A DNA stretch of 64,000 bases. It comes from Nematopogon swammerdamellus. Its lineage: Eukaryota; Arthropoda; Insecta; Lepidoptera; Adelidae. Shown here piece after piece: positions 1-11,471 of this stretch (position 1 is its first letter; each line of letters begins with the position of its first letter). The position numbers and the translations under genes were made by a program. The stretch lies in the NCBI GenBank assembly GCA_946902875.1, contig OX336340.1, positions 17,313,566 to 17,377,565 on the forward strand, read 5' to 3'. A model generated the notes under the pieces. It had not been told where the DNA came from. It made no database searches and worked only from the letters and a program-made list of their open reading frames with translations.

Positions 1-1372
1 AATATGTAAGGTAAAAATATAAATACATTTTACAAATGATTTTCTTGAAACATACATGGATCAATTCTTCAATGGAGATATTACAAAGTAGGTATACATT
101 TATATAAGTTATTATTTTGTTATTGTGTTAAATTTTAAGATTTTACTGCTATGAATATTACATTTTAGTATTCCGTTCTGCACATTTGCCTAAATAATAC
201 TATCTGACAGAAACCAATATTGCTGCCACATTCAACAACGAACAAACCTTGCACTGTTCTGTAATTTAAATGCTGCAATTAAACTTCCGTTGCCAAAACG
301 CAGATGCTTCAGTAGGAATTAAATCTAGCTAATTCATACTGAATATTCACAGACGAATCATTACAGCGATGTTCAGAAAATCTTATTTCAAAATTGTGTA
401 CAATATTTTAAGGTGTTTGTGGTTAAGTAAGAAGCCGGTTCGTATGCGACAGGTCGGACGTTCGAACACTGGTGTGCTTTAAATGAGTTTAATTTTTTCT
501 AGAATATTTTAACACTGTGTATTATATCCGGCCTTTGATTAAGAAAAACACCGCGATGAAACATGTACGTACACTTTGTTTGTGGTTTTTTTAACAAGAC
601 ACACTGGGATAAAGTGCTTAGTTAAAATGATTTTTTTTAATATAATATATTTAGTTTGCTTATTTATTCCATTTAATCTATAGTAAATGAAAAAATATAA
701 ACTATATTAACTATTTCAATCTAAACCTGAAACAATTAAACATTTATTTTAAAATGTAACTAAAATAAAAAATAAATATTGTTTTAAATGCTGTAAAATT
801 ATTGAGTCTCTGTATTTGGGCAGACGCTTTTAATAAAGGACTTAAGTCTATTTGTTATTGTTATATTATGTTAAATATTTTAATTTTATATTTCAGTATA
901 AATAAGGTATACATTAACGCAGTATTGAACGTAAGCTTACATGCATAATATGTATGTATCTATGTATTTACTAGACCCAAATATAAAATTTTTCGTCTGC
1001 TTTTATTTTCCTTTTTTTAATCATCAACAAATACCAGTTTATCTCACTACTAATAAAAAAAGCATCTAAGCATTCATTGCCGACCTACTGACGCCGGAAA
1101 CCCGGAACTACCCCCCTCCCCCCGCCCCGCATCCGTCCCGGGATCATTATTAACCACGTCGTGACTTAGCAGCTCACGATGAAGCTCTGAAATTAATATC
1201 GTCTACGCTTTTTTTTTTTACTACAAAAATGCAATGAGATTGCGAAACTTGTTGGAGTGTAATTGATCTGTAAAGTTATCCGTCATTTGTGGGCGCCGCC
1301 ACCGCAGCTGTCGCCGCCGCGCCCCGCCCCAGTCGATACGTGGCCGGGCGATACTCCAACAACGGCCGCCGC
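1..1372. other. Non-coding, AT-rich with two GC-rich patches
   Basis: No open frame of note on either strand. The first kilobase is AT-rich. GC-rich patches lie near 1081-1140 (C-runs) and 1288-1377 (GCC-type simple sequence). The Transib-like element begins inside the second patch, which suits the GC-rich target preference known for that superfamily. Confidence 0.6.
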
Positions 1373-1386
1373 CGCCGCACAGTGGT

Positions 1387-1646
1387 CTGGAAATCGAGCT
1401 CCATAGACATAGAACCTTAATGTCAGGAATAAAAATGAAAACAAAATTAATGTCTCTGGTATACCTCCCTTTATTTCATATTATAGTATGAAGGGTATAA
1501 GTAGCTCCACGAGTGACTGGAAATCGAGCTCCATAGACATAGAACCTTAATGTCAGGAATAAAAATGAAAACAAATTTAATGTCTCTGGTATACCTCCCT
1601 TTATTTCATATTATAGTATGAAGGGTATAAGTAGCTCCACGAGTGA
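1387..1646. repeat. 130-bp tandem duplication of the transposon end
   Basis: Two near-identical 130-bp copies (1387-1516 and 1517-1646) of the subterminal sequence lie at the left end of the palindromic element. Both start CTGGAAATCGAGCTCC and end with a CTCCACGAGTGA stretch. The right end has only one copy (about 4789-4918), so the duplication arose after the palindrome formed or was lost on the right. Confidence 0.85.
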
Positions 1647-1986
1647 GAAAAAAATAGTTTTGTTTTTTTTTGTATGGAAGAAAACACTTAAAGTGATTTT
1701 TCTTTTAACTGAATGAAACTGAAGGGATGGTGCTCACATCTTCTATTGCACCTTACACGGCGATCAAGATGGCATACAATTCCTTCACCTTTGGGTGCCT
1801 ATTTGCGCGTAGCAAACGTTTGAAATTTGGAATTTTCGATAAATTATTTTTCAAACCTTAGTCGTAATTTAATGAAGTTGCCTATCGCTTTGAATATGAA
1901 AATACTTTTCTCATGTTGTTATTGTACTGAGTAGTACTGACAGTACAGTAATTAACCATATTTTATAGTAAACACAGCGTAGCACT

Positions 1987-2371
1987 TGTCAGCCTCGATA
2001 GCTCAGTGGTGCAGACAGTCAACTGTCGCTATTGAATGTTAAGCAACGCTGGGTGCGGTCAGTACTTGGATGGGTGACCGCTGACCGTTGGAGGCTGACC
2101 GAGGTTCGGATTCCTCGTAAAGCTGTAGGTCCCTTCCCTCCTAATCTTACTTGGTGGTAGGGTTTAACCCGCCCGGGTTGGTACCACCGCTCTGAATGAA
2201 ACGTCGGTCAAAACGGCTATGTAAATAGTTTGTGTTTTCCGACCAGTTCAGTGTAGCCGGCACGACCAAAGGGGGAAGCACTGACATGGCACCTAGTTCA
2301 CCCGGTGTTATGGGCTGACATCACGGACGTTGTAGGTGATGTAGCCAACCGAGTCAGTTTCCATAAAAAAA
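1987..2371 (+). mobile_element. Full-length tRNA-derived SINE (family A), nested in the transposon
   Basis: A 385-bp SINE flanked by AGCACT at 1981-1986 and 2372-2377. It has an RNA polymerase III A box (TAGCTCAGTGG, about 1998-2008) and B box (GGTTCGGATTC, about 2104-2114), and ends in CCAT plus an A-run. The matching position in the opposite arm of the palindrome (around 4450-4456, reverse strand) reads straight through without the SINE. This fixes the insertion boundaries exactly and shows that the SINE came after the palindrome. Further copies occur throughout the window. Confidence 0.9.
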
Positions 2372-2591
2372 AGCACTGTTAAAATAATAAGAATAACATA
2401 CAACACACACAAGCGAGCGACAACTAATCAACCAGTTAGCGAAAACCGGTTTTTTCCACTCGCAGCGCGTACTAATCCCCAACACATAACCAGTCCCATG
2501 CCTTCTTAGTTTCAGCGAAATTCTTTCAGTAGCTTTTAGCACTTGTGCGCGCTAACAACTATACTTATTACGTTCTATTTGTTTTCGTGCT

Positions 2592-3749
2592 ATGATCGAA
2601 GGTTTTGGTACCAATTTGGACATTTTCGTGTTTGTGGCAAACAATAGTTGTTTCTCACAGCCCAGTGCGTTGTTTGAAGTTTTTAGGAGTGCCCTTGATC
2701 TGTCAGAAAGTGAAAAGAAAGAACTGAAACAATTCTGTCAGACTTATGTGTATTCGTTGAGGAACAAATGGATCTCGTGTAATCGCACGAGACATGCATT
2801 TACGAAGAAGTACGAGACGTGGCTGCAAGAAAAGATAAAATGGCCTGAGTTCATGAGGGAAAAGATGACACCTTCTTTAGTGTCAGTAGAGCGGCAACCA
2901 TGTTCCAGTGACTTCGGTGTAAATGAGAGTGCATCAACGTCCTCAAAACCAGAGACGTGCACTTTTGGAATATCACCAAGAGTTGTGAGTGAAAGGAAGC
3001 CGTTCTCGGAACTAAGCCCTAAACAGAAGAGAAGGAGAGTGGAAGAGCTCCTAACGCATAGCACTGAAAGCCTCGCTCATGCAACTGTTTTAAGTGTGAA
3101 CAACAAGGATGTGGCAGAAATAATAAAATTGGTCACAGAGCATCCCGAAGAGGCTACAAAGATAAAACAACTGTTGAAGCGCAAGAAAGCTGTGCCCGTA
3201 TATTCCGTTGATAAAGCTTTAGGTATTTTGACGTCGTTGAAGCTTTCGAAGTGGCAGTATACAACATTAAGAGCTTGTGCAAAACAAGAAGGAGTACAAC
3301 TCTATGCTTCGTATACTGCCATCTTAGAGGCAAAGAAGGAGTGTTACCCACCAAAAGATACAATAGAAATCACGGAAAGATCGGTAAGAGTAAAGCTTCA
3401 AGCAATTTTGGACAAAACTGTTGCTAGGCTAGGAAAATTCCTACGTTTGGGATGTTCGCTGGATGGCAAAGAACTAAAACTAATATCCAAGTGGGGCTTT
3501 GATGGTGCTTCAGGGCAAAGTTTGTACAAGCAAAGTATGGCGGACAAAGATGATTCCAGTTTTTTTATGGTTTTTATGTCTCTGCGTCTCTGCGTCAAAA
3601 TACCTAAAGCTATATCAACGGAATATACGGGCACAGCTTTCTTGGGCTTCAACAATTGTTTTATCTTTGTAGCCTCTTCGGGATGCTCTGTGACCAATTT
3701 TATTATTTCTGCCACATCCTTGTTGTTCACACTTAAAACAGTTGCATGA
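2592..3749 (+). pseudogene. Truncated Transib-like transposase, left copy
   Basis: An open frame of 385 codons. The genuine transposase part runs from the ATG at 2592 to about 3560. The final 60 or so codons read into antisense of the inverted right copy and are artefactual. Visible traits: a basic N-terminal region with SCNRTRHAFTKKYETWL, a Ser/Thr-rich linker with a KRRR patch (about residues 146-152), and a C-terminal block with KWGFDGASGQSLYKQ (about residues 299-313). The Asp in that block may be the first catalytic residue, but this is inference. Transib transposases are usually clearly longer, so the C-terminal catalytic part is missing. No catalytic triad can be shown and activity is unlikely. 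Confidence 0.6.
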
Positions 3750-4234
3750 GCGAGGCTTTCAGTGCTATGAGTTAGGAGCTCTTCCACTCTCCTTCTCTTC
3801 TGTTTAGGGCTTAGTTCCGAGAACGGTTTCCTTTCACTCACAACTCTTGGTGATATTCCAACAGTGCACGTCTCTGGTTTTGAGGACGTTGATGCACCCT
3901 CATTTACACCGAAGTCACTGGAACATGGTTGCCGCTCTACTGACACTAAAGAAGGTATCATCTTTTCCCTCACAAACTCAGGCCATTTTACGTTTTCTTG
4001 CAGCCACGTCTCGTACTTCTTCGTGAATGCATGTCTCGTGCGATTACACGAGATCCAATTGTTCCTCAACGAACACACATAAGTCTGACAGAATTGTTTC
4101 AGTTCTTTCTTTTCACTTTCTGACAGATCAAGGGCACTCCTAAAAACTTCAAACAACGCACTGGGCTGTGGGAAACAACTGTTGTTTGCCACAAACACGA
4201 AAATGTCCAAATTGGTACCAAAACCTTCCATCAT
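3398..4234 (-). pseudogene. Truncated Transib-like transposase, right inverted copy
   Basis: A mirror-image copy of the 2592-3749 gene. It starts at the ATG ending at 4234 and is nearly identical to the left copy for about 210 codons, to about 3600. It then enters the single-copy centre in a different arrangement and stops at 3398. It differs from the left copy by scattered substitutions and lacks the KWGFDG block seen in the left copy, so it is the more truncated of the two. The head-to-head layout makes a long hairpin transcript possible, which could feed small-RNA silencing; that is inference. Confidence 0.6.
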
Positions 4235-5061
4235 AGCACGAAAACAAATAGAACGTAATAAGTATAGTTGTTAGCGCGCACAAGTGCTTAAAGCTACTGA
4301 AAGAATTTCGCTGAAACTAAGAAGGCATAGGACTGGTTATGTGTTGGGGATTAGTACGCGCTGCGAGTGGAAAAAACCGGTTTTCGCTAACTCGTTAATT
4401 AGTTGTCGCTCGCTTGTGTGTGTTGTATGTTATTCTTATTATTTTAACAGTGCTACGCTGTGTTTACTATAAAATATGGTTAATTACTGTACTGTCAGTA
4501 CTACTCAGTACAATAACAACATGAGAAAAGTATTTTCATATTCAAAGCGATAGGCAACTTCATTAAATTACGACTAAGGTTTGAAAAATAATTTATCGAA
4601 AATTCCAAATTTCAAACGTTTGCTACGCGCAAATAGGCACCCAAAGGTGAAGGAATTGTATGCCATCTTGATCGCCGTGTAAGGTGCAATAGAAGATGTG
4701 AGCACCAGCCCTTCAGTTTCATTCAGTTAAAAAAAAAAACACTTTAAGTGTTTTCTTCCATACAAAAAAAAACAAAACTTTTTTTTTCTCACTCGTGGAG
4801 CTACTTATACCCTTCATACTATAATATGAAATAAAGGGAGGTATGCCAGAGACATTAAATTTGTTTTCATTTTTATTCCTGACATTAAGGTTCTATGTCT
4901 ATGGAGCTCGATTTCCAGACCACTGTGCGCCGGCACGAAAGAATTTCAAAAGATAGAACAGGTTGTTGAATAGGTTACTGAAGGTTATGTATGAGGCAAA
5001 TGATATTTTTTTTTATATGTTCATTAAATTTTAATTGTATCATGCACAATAACATAAATTG

Positions 5062-5270
5062 TAAATTACAGCACAACATCGACCACCACGTTCAGCAATG
5101 TATTAGGAAAGATAACTATCAAGCAGCAAGTAAGGCGCGAAGATCCGCCTGCTGTATGACTCGGTAGAACTACCGCGCCAAGGTGGTTGGCTGTCGCCCT
5201 TTAGAACGGCATCTTGTCCCTTAGTCGCCTTTTCCGACATGCACGGGGAGAGACGAAATGGGGCTATTCG
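5062..5270 (+). repeat. Interspersed repeat family B, partial copy
   Basis: Contains the family landmarks AATTACAGCACAACA, ATCAAGCAGCAAGTAAGGC and CCTTAGTCGCCTTTTCCGAC. The closest full copy in the window is at 7403-7745. A short (GA)n tract follows at about 5281-5305. No coding capacity; origin (LINE UTR or SINE) not determined. Confidence 0.7.
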
Positions 5271-5604
5271 CTTACAGCGACAGAGAGAGAGAGAGGGAGA
5301 GAGAAATATTAATAGTAGTCCACTGCAGCAGTTACAAATTAATTGTTATTAGTTTGGTCGATTGAGTTAGTTCACGATTGTTCCGAGCTCGGCTTCCGTT
5401 TCACGTTTTGTCTCGGACTTGCTGAAATTCAGGTAATTGATCACACAAAGAGAATGCTCTGCTCGGTTATATTGTAGTTACCTATACATATACAGGAAAT
5501 AAATTAGTTTGTGTATAATGTTAAAACGTAGCAGAGAAATAGTGTGTACGCTGCCATGGTAAGGATAAATAAATAAAAACATATAAAGGATAAATCTTAG
5601 TATA

Positions 5605-5905
5605 AATAACTTACATACATACATAGCGTCACGCCTGTTTCCCGGTGGGGTAAGCAGAGACAACGGATCTCCACGTGCGACGATGCTGACACACCTCTGC
5701 TGCCTCTTCCACTCTATCATAATGTTCTTCATGCATGATCGTCGGTTACGGGTACTAAACACTTGACCATTTTTGAGCACATGCCCGATCTGGTCCAGGT
5801 ACGTGCGTCTAAGGCGACCCTTGCCGACTTTTCCACTCACATTCGCTTCATAAATTTCTTTCGTTAGTCTCCGATCAGTCCTCATGATCGATGAGAAGCA
5901 CTGAC
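5605..5905 (-). pseudogene. LINE open-frame 3-prime fragment
   Basis: A minus-strand frame (within 5478-5912) reads RTDRRLTKEIYEANVSGKVG followed by a basic GRLRRTYLDQ stretch. This is typical of the C-terminal tail of insect non-LTR retrotransposon polymerases. The start is not native; the fragment runs into SINE sequence at its 5-prime end. A second, shorter copy of its 3-prime end occurs at 24450-24545. Clade not assigned. Confidence 0.55.
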
Positions 5906-5991
5906 ATGGCACCTAGTTCACCCGGTGTTATAGGCTGACATCACGGAGGTTGTAGGTGATGTAGCCAAGCGTGTCAGTTTCCATAAAAAAA
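5895..5991 (+). repeat. SINE family A, 3-prime fragment
   Basis: Matches the last about 95 bp of the SINE at 1987-2371, from AAGCACTGACATGGCACC to the CCAT-plus-A tail. Confidence 0.85.
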
Positions 5992-5999
5992 GTCATAAA

Positions 6000-6310
6000 A
6001 TATCGCATTATAAATAAAGTTATAGGTGATTTTTCATTTTAGATATTTTTTTTAAATCCAGCTTTCCAAAAAACTCATGATACCCTATACATATTTAGAT
6101 TGCGGACTTTATGAATAAACTTATAGGATGATTTTTGGTTTTAGATATTTTTTTTAAATCCAGCTTTCCAAAAAACTCATGATTCCCTATACATACCTAT
6201 TTAGATTACGGGCTTTATGAATAAACTTATAGGATGATTTTTGGTTTTAGATTTTTTTTTAAATCTAGCCTTCCAAAAAACGCATGATTCCCTAATACAT
6301 ATATAGATTG
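6000..6310. repeat. Minisatellite, three units of about 110 bp
   Basis: Three direct tandem units, starting near 6000, 6096 and 6206, each with TAAACTTATAGGATGATTTT-like and CTTTCCAAAAAACTCATGAT-like segments. The copies diverge at a few positions. No open frame. Confidence 0.85.
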
Positions 6311-6354
6311 AGAATTGAAAGCAAAAACTTGGAAAAAAAAGTAACTTTATTTGA

Positions 6355-6600
6355 AGTTTTTTTTTTTTATGGAAACTGACTCCGTTGGCTTACATCACCT
6401 ACAACATCCATGATGTCAGCCCATAACACCGGGTGAACTTGGTGCCACGTCAGTGCCTCCCCTCGGTCGTGCCGGCTACACTGAACTGGACGGAAAACAC
6501 AAACTATTTACATAGCCGTTTCGACCGACCTTTCATTCAGTGCGGTGGTACCAACCCGGGCGGGTTAAACCCTACCACCTAGTAATATAAGAAGGGAGTC
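6355..6600 (-). repeat. SINE family A, 5-prime truncated, reverse orientation
   Basis: Poly-T followed by ATGGAAACTGACTCCGTTGG, then the complement of the SINE body up to the CCCGGGCGGGTTAAACCC block. It adjoins repeat B sequence on its right. Confidence 0.85.
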
Positions 6601-6690
6601 ATATCCCTTAGTCGCCTTTTACGACATACATGGGGAGAGATGCAGTGGGGCTATTCTTTTAAAGTACCGGCCCCACACGGTACAAGTTAA
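6600..6690 (+). repeat. Interspersed repeat family B, 3-prime end
   Basis: CCTTAGTCGCCTTTTACGAC through GTACCGGCCCCACACGGTAC, matching the 3-prime end of the 7403-7745 copy. Confidence 0.8.
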
Positions 6691-7196
6691 GTTAAAAGTA
6701 AGTCACGTTTCTGCATTCGTCAACCTATCAGTAATTTCAACAATCTAATTGCAAAATCGTGTCAATATCCTGTGTTTCGACGTTACGAACGAATAGATAA
6801 TGTCTTGCTTGCCCCGAAACAGGAAGCGACAGAAGAAATGTTTACGCGAAACCCATAAATCATTCAAGATATTGACAAGCCGGAGAGAAAGTTCCAAAGA
6901 AAAGACGTCGGCACATCCGCTACGGAATGATGCTAAAATATTCATTTCGAAACTCATTCCACTTATTAACTCTCTTGATATTGTAATGACGAAAACTTTT
7001 CTTTTGGCTACAGTCATATCTATCTATGTGTGACGAGCATTTCTTTTGAATTAATTGCTTTACTTTCGTACTTCTTAGAGAAATACGTGTGATAAATACG
7101 TAATCTTGCTTAATAAGATCTTCCGCGATTTTCATCGTGTACAGTCACATTTAATAGATTCGTGATCTCATTTAATATATTGAGAACTTAATGAAA
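6691..7196. other. Unassigned non-coding stretch
   Basis: Two overlapping opposite-strand frames of 70-90 codons occur here (6745-7017 minus, 6800-7033 plus). They show no recognisable motif and no supporting signals. I see nothing else. Confidence 0.4.
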
Positions 7197-7290
7197 GATT
7201 GGTTGAAACGGTTATTTAAATAGCTTGTGTTTTCCGTCCAGTTCAGTGTACCAGGCACGACCGAAGGGAAGCACTGACATAGTACCCTCT
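7197..7290 (+). repeat. SINE family A, internal fragment
   Basis: From GGTTGAAACGGTTATTTAAA to GAAGCACTGACATAG, matching the central part of the 1987-2371 SINE. Confidence 0.75.
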
Positions 7291-7402
7291 TGAAGAACTC
7301 GAGACAAATTCTAAAATATTACTAAAACCTCTCAATTGCTAATAAACAATAGTCCCCAGTTATCCTTACATCACAGTTAATACTATATTGTAAAGGGAAC
7401 TA

Positions 7403-7745
7403 ACTACATACATACATATCACACACGCTGAATCCCGACAATCGGGGTAAGCAGAGTAATCGGTGTTGTGCTGCAAGAACTCTGCGTAAATTACAGCACA
7501 ACACCGACCACCACGTTTCGCAAAGCATTCGAACAAGATTCAATCGATCAAGCAGCAAGTAAGGCACGAAGACCCACCTGCTGCATGACTCGGTGGAAGT
7601 ACCGAGCCAAGGTGAGAGGTGGCGAGCCTGTCGCCCTTTAGCGCGGCATCTCATCCTTATCCCTTAGTCGCCTTTTACGACATGCATGGGGAGAGATGCA
7701 GTGGGGCTATTCTTTTTAAGTACCGGCCCCACACAGTACACTATA
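7403..7745 (+). repeat. Interspersed repeat family B, near full-length
   Basis: The longest B copy in plus orientation. It starts ACATACATATCACACACGCT, contains ATCCCGACAATCGGGGTAAG (an internal inverted repeat) and two inverted GGTGTTGTGCTG/CAGCACAACACC segments that can pair, and ends ACCGGCCCCACACAGTAC. Other copies: 5062, 6600, 12590, 26199, 32448, 34678 and 62908/63455. Confidence 0.8.
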
Positions 7746-8937
7746 AAGCTAACTAACTATAAAGGTCAAAATCCCATATCAATAGTTTAATGCAAAATTT
7801 CCACAATTATGACAACATAATATAATCCTTTATGTTGAAGCCGACAAAGGGGACAATGCACATGGGCATTTGGAACTAATCACCATGTAAATTGCGTGCT
7901 GACCAACAATATAACGCTACATTCTGATCGATTTATTGTACAACATTGAGTGCAAATTCCTGTAGAAAATTTATTAAACTTTTTTTTAAATATTATTAGA
8001 AAAATTTTACTAGGTGCATACTGCACTGGCAGTTAGCCAGCGCAAGATTTTATACTTTTTGCTATAGATAAAATCTATGCTATTCAAAAAAATAGGTATT
8101 TTCTAATGTTTCGAAGGGGATGTGTTTTTATCTTGTTATTGTTATGACTTTTGAGCTTTGCTTTGAAAAATGTTCAGTTTAGGCCGACACGCATAAATTA
8201 TAACATGTGTTGAATTTGGATCTTGATTACATCCTAGCATCGTCTGAAAGGGTTTTATTCACCACCACCACTCCAAGAATTCACCGACTAGCTACAAGAT
8301 TGTAGGTAGTTATAAGATTGTAGGTATAATACCTATAATCTTATAACGTAGGTACAACATATAGTAGAGCGTCGATTATACGAAATGATTGGGGGACCAT
8401 GTCCCCCATCAATAATTTACCGCTATACATCTACGAATAAAAAACTTTGTAATGTACAAAATGTAATGTTTGAAAATAAAGTTTTATTACTTTTATAAGT
8501 TAAGTGATTTTTTTCTTACTCTAAATAAAAATTCTGCTGACTTTTATAATTCAAATGGTTCATATGCATATGCATATACTCAAATTTTATTAATAACTTT
8601 TTTTTTTTTTTTTTAATTCTCCATTTAATGCTCAATTTAATCAAGTAATTAAGTAATTACTTTAAGATACATATTTATTTATAGATGTTATGAAGTTAAT
8701 TAATTATATGTAACATAATATATTAAATAATATTATGTACATTGTGTGACATACTTAAACTTGCTTGAAGTAATGCTTGATCTATAGTCTGCCGAAGTAA
8801 GCCTGCGCGTTTCCTAGCAGCCAGATCGCTACGAAGCGACGACGACGCGTCGCTAGCTCGTCGTTCGTGTGCCCGACGTTCGGATAATAGACGTTCTACT
8901 GCATATGTGTTTTTAAATTACCGTGGTTGTTAAACAT
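7746..8937. other. Unassigned AT-rich non-coding stretch
   Basis: Strongly AT-rich with runs of T near 8600. There is a short imperfect repeat of TAAGATTGTAGGTA near 8290-8340. No coding or RNA gene seen. Confidence 0.5.
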
Positions 8938-8939
8938 TA

Positions 8940-9043
8940 TTAAAAAATGTTACGGCTTTACTCGCGGTCGCCGTCTTCGAGCTGTGGCTCGACGTTTCGC
9001 GGCTCGTAGACGACCGTGGGTAAAGCCGTAACCTTTTTAATAC
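8940..9043. mobile_element. Foldback element (MITE-like), about 104 bp
   Basis: Two about 30-bp arms in inverted orientation: TGTTACGGCTTTACTCGCGG on the left, and the complement of CGTGGGTAAAGCCGTAACC on the right. A GC-rich loop separates them. No clear target duplication. Confidence 0.6.
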
Positions 9044-9624
9044 ATAAAACGTAGTTCATACATATTGGTAGTATTTGGCGTTTATTGGACTTTTGACCAA
9101 AAGTTTCATAGCTACTAGTCATTTTACTGCTTTCAAATCTTCCCCATCCTTCCGTTCACGAAAGACGAATATTTAAGTGAAGAGGAAAACAATTTATTTG
9201 GCCCCTTCATCTACGGAAACCGTTGTTTGTCACTGTCGACTTTCTTCAGTTAAACTTACAAATTATCAAACAGATGATCCTTTCGTTCTGCCTAGCTGTG
9301 CTAAGCAACAGTACACGCAAACTACACAACAGGGGGACAAGTGCGGATGCTATAAAGGCCGTCCTAATTTACGAGAGCTCACTAATTACTTACTACCATA
9401 CATCCGTGCGGCGGCGGCGCGCGGCGTGAACGGCGAGGGAGGAGTGGAGGACGGGCGATGAAAGCGGTATATCCTACCCTACCCTGCACCACGGACAATA
9501 CCCTTACTGAACCAAACTTGGGTGTAGCAGGAAGATTTAATAAAAAGCCGCTAAGTGGGAATCGAACTCCCGCACGGGTTCCGCAGGGCTCCGTACACTG
9601 GCCAGTGATTCCGTACCACGTGAT
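9044..9624. other. Unassigned non-coding stretch
   Basis: Short frames of under 115 codons on both strands show no motif and overlap the repeat at 9625-9790. A GCGGCGGCGGCGCGCGG patch lies near 9410. Confidence 0.4.
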
Positions 9625-9790
9625 CATCATCATCATCAGCCTGTATCGGTCCACTGCTGGACATAGGCCTCTCCCAAGGCACGCCACCACACGCGGTCTT
9701 CCGCTCTTCTCGTCCATCCACTCCCGGCTACCTTTTTTAGGTCATCTGTCCACCTAGCCGGGGGGCGTCCCACGCTACGTTTGCTTGTAC
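9625..9790 (+). repeat. Lepidopteran ATC-rich interspersed repeat
   Basis: ATCATCATCATCATCAGCCT, then CTGCTGGACATAGGCCTCTC, then a segment ending GGGGCGTCCCACGCT. From general knowledge this is one of the commonest interspersed repeats of Lepidoptera, from the 3-prime part of a non-LTR element. It is the best single clue to the host lineage. A diverged relative may lie at 41630-41725. Confidence 0.75.
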
Positions 9791-10524
9791 CACGTGATAC
9801 CACCACACAATTAGACTTGGCAAATATGCACTGGAACAGATAAATCGCACCAGTGCGGCTGTGTCATTGCGCGGAATGCGTACAGCTTCAATGAAGTAGC
9901 TGTTACAGTCAGTGCTCAGTTAGTAGGTATGCAACAATAAGCTCTATGTCTTTCGAACAAAGTTGGTTTTTGCATTTACGGACGCAACCATACTAGCCCT
10001 GCGCTGCCCGTAGTCAATTTTGTCATTCAAAAATGAGCTTTACTACATCGTCACTGGGTTGAATTTTGCACGGTGCGAAATGCGCACTGAATGCAAACCC
10101 TGTTACCGCACTGACTGCTGCTAGATATTGACATGCAAAAACGAGCTCTACGTATGGGCAGCTGGATTGATTTTTGTAGGTGCGGGTTAGTACTGACAAA
10201 AAGGAACGGATTATTGCATGTTTCCGATACTGGTTTGTCTCCAGTCCAGTGCGACGAATCAGTCAGTCTTTCAATCATTGCAGCGTATGCATTCAGTAAG
10301 CAGTGCAATGCACTGACTTGAATGATGTACTGCGAACTTCAAGTTTCGTGGGCGAGTGCCTGTGTGCAAGCGTGCGAGTCATTTATTCGTACGTTTTTTG
10401 TGGAATAACTACATATGTATTTAGATTTAGTGTTTTTAGTGCCTACCTAAGTATTCTGACATTACAAATGTTTTTAAAGTTTCGTGGAAATGGACACTTC
10501 ACCTTTAATTTAACATGTAAATAG
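9791..10524. other. Unassigned non-coding stretch
   Basis: Several short overlapping frames without motifs. Repeated words with CAGTGC/GCACTG occur, but no unit could be defined. Confidence 0.4.
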
Positions 10525-10931
10525 GCACCTAGGTGAACTAGGTGATATGTCAGTGCTTCCCTTCGGTCGTGCCGGCTATACTGAACTACCGCGAAGTTTC
10601 TTTTCGATTCTTCTTCATGGGTGTAATCGAACCGGATAGAACTAATTGTGGCAAGTTCGAGTGCAGTCTATGCGGTATGCCATATGAATGATCAATAAAC
10701 GATACAATACAATTTACAGAGCCGTTTCAGACCGACCTTTAATTCAGTGTGGTGGCATCAACCGAGCGGGAGGTAAGAAGGGAAGGGAGCTACAGTTTAA
10801 CGTGGAATGCGAACCACAGTCCGCCTCCAACGGTCGAACGGTCACTCGTCCAAGTACTGACCGCGCCCAGGTGTGCTTATGATCACGACCGACGGGCGAC
10901 CGATCGCGCCACTGAGCTACCGAGGCTAACA
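10525..10931 (-). repeat. SINE family A, interrupted copy, reverse orientation
   Basis: The 3-prime part is at 10525-10590 and the 5-prime part at 10719-10931, ending in the complemented A box (CACTGAGCTACCGAGGCT). About 110 bp of unrelated sequence lies between them at a point where intact copies are continuous. Confidence 0.75.
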
Positions 10932-11471
10932 TTTTATTCTTCCAAGAATCTATGTTGGTTGAATAACATTTCCAAAATATCTTATCTCATTCTGTTCACT
11001 GCACAGTGCACACCTGACTGCCATAAAACAAATTACTTACTGCCCATTTTTATGATTCATTGGAAAAACAGAATGAAGTTTTATTCTTTTGTTTGAAGAA
11101 TGCAGTAAAAGCAACAACGTACAGGGTGGTCAGCTCAGAATAGTCATTGTTATTTAACAACTTATCTTACTCTTTTGTTGTTGCAAGTTGCAAATTACTC
11201 TTAACTATAAAACTCAGGATTTTCTCTTCAATATTCGCACTGATACCCACTGGACTGGTTATTGCAGACCTTTGTCAGTGTGTATGACGTATTATGTCTT
11301 CACTCTTAGAGGGTCACTGATCCAGTACTTTGTAACAGATATTTGTAATCAGTATTTTTGTGTACTGACACTGATACTGATCAGTGCGGACTTTGTTCAG
11401 TATTTCCCAACTCTACACACAATATATTTTGATAAATATTTACCAAAATGATTGTTTTCGAAAATAATAAA
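10932..11471. other. Unassigned non-coding stretch
   Basis: AT-rich with an 87-codon frame (11188-11451, plus) that has no recognisable features. Nothing else seen. Confidence 0.4.

Larger units (their letters stand above)
1378..4927. mobile_element. Palindromic Transib-like DNA transposon with 5-bp TSD
   Basis: The 3550-bp element begins with CACAGTGGTCTGGAAATCG at 1378 and ends with the reverse complement at 4927. It is flanked by CGCCG at 1373-1377 and again at 4928-4932. CACAGTG-type termini with 5-bp GC-rich target duplications are the hallmark of Transib elements, the relatives of RAG1. The whole element is a giant inverted repeat: the right arm (about 3592-4927) is the reverse complement of the left arm (about 1378-3233), separated by about 360 bp of single-copy sequence. 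The left arm is longer because of a 130-bp tandem duplication near its end and a SINE insertion at 1987-2371. Each arm carries the 5-prime part of the same transposase gene, reading inward. The element cannot encode a full transposase and is probably non-autonomous. The superfamily call rests on termini and TSD, not on a catalytic triad. Confidence 0.75.

Noticed and set aside
9382..9757. Overlapping frames of about 100 codons on both strands
   Set aside because: They lie over a common interspersed repeat and have no family resemblance.
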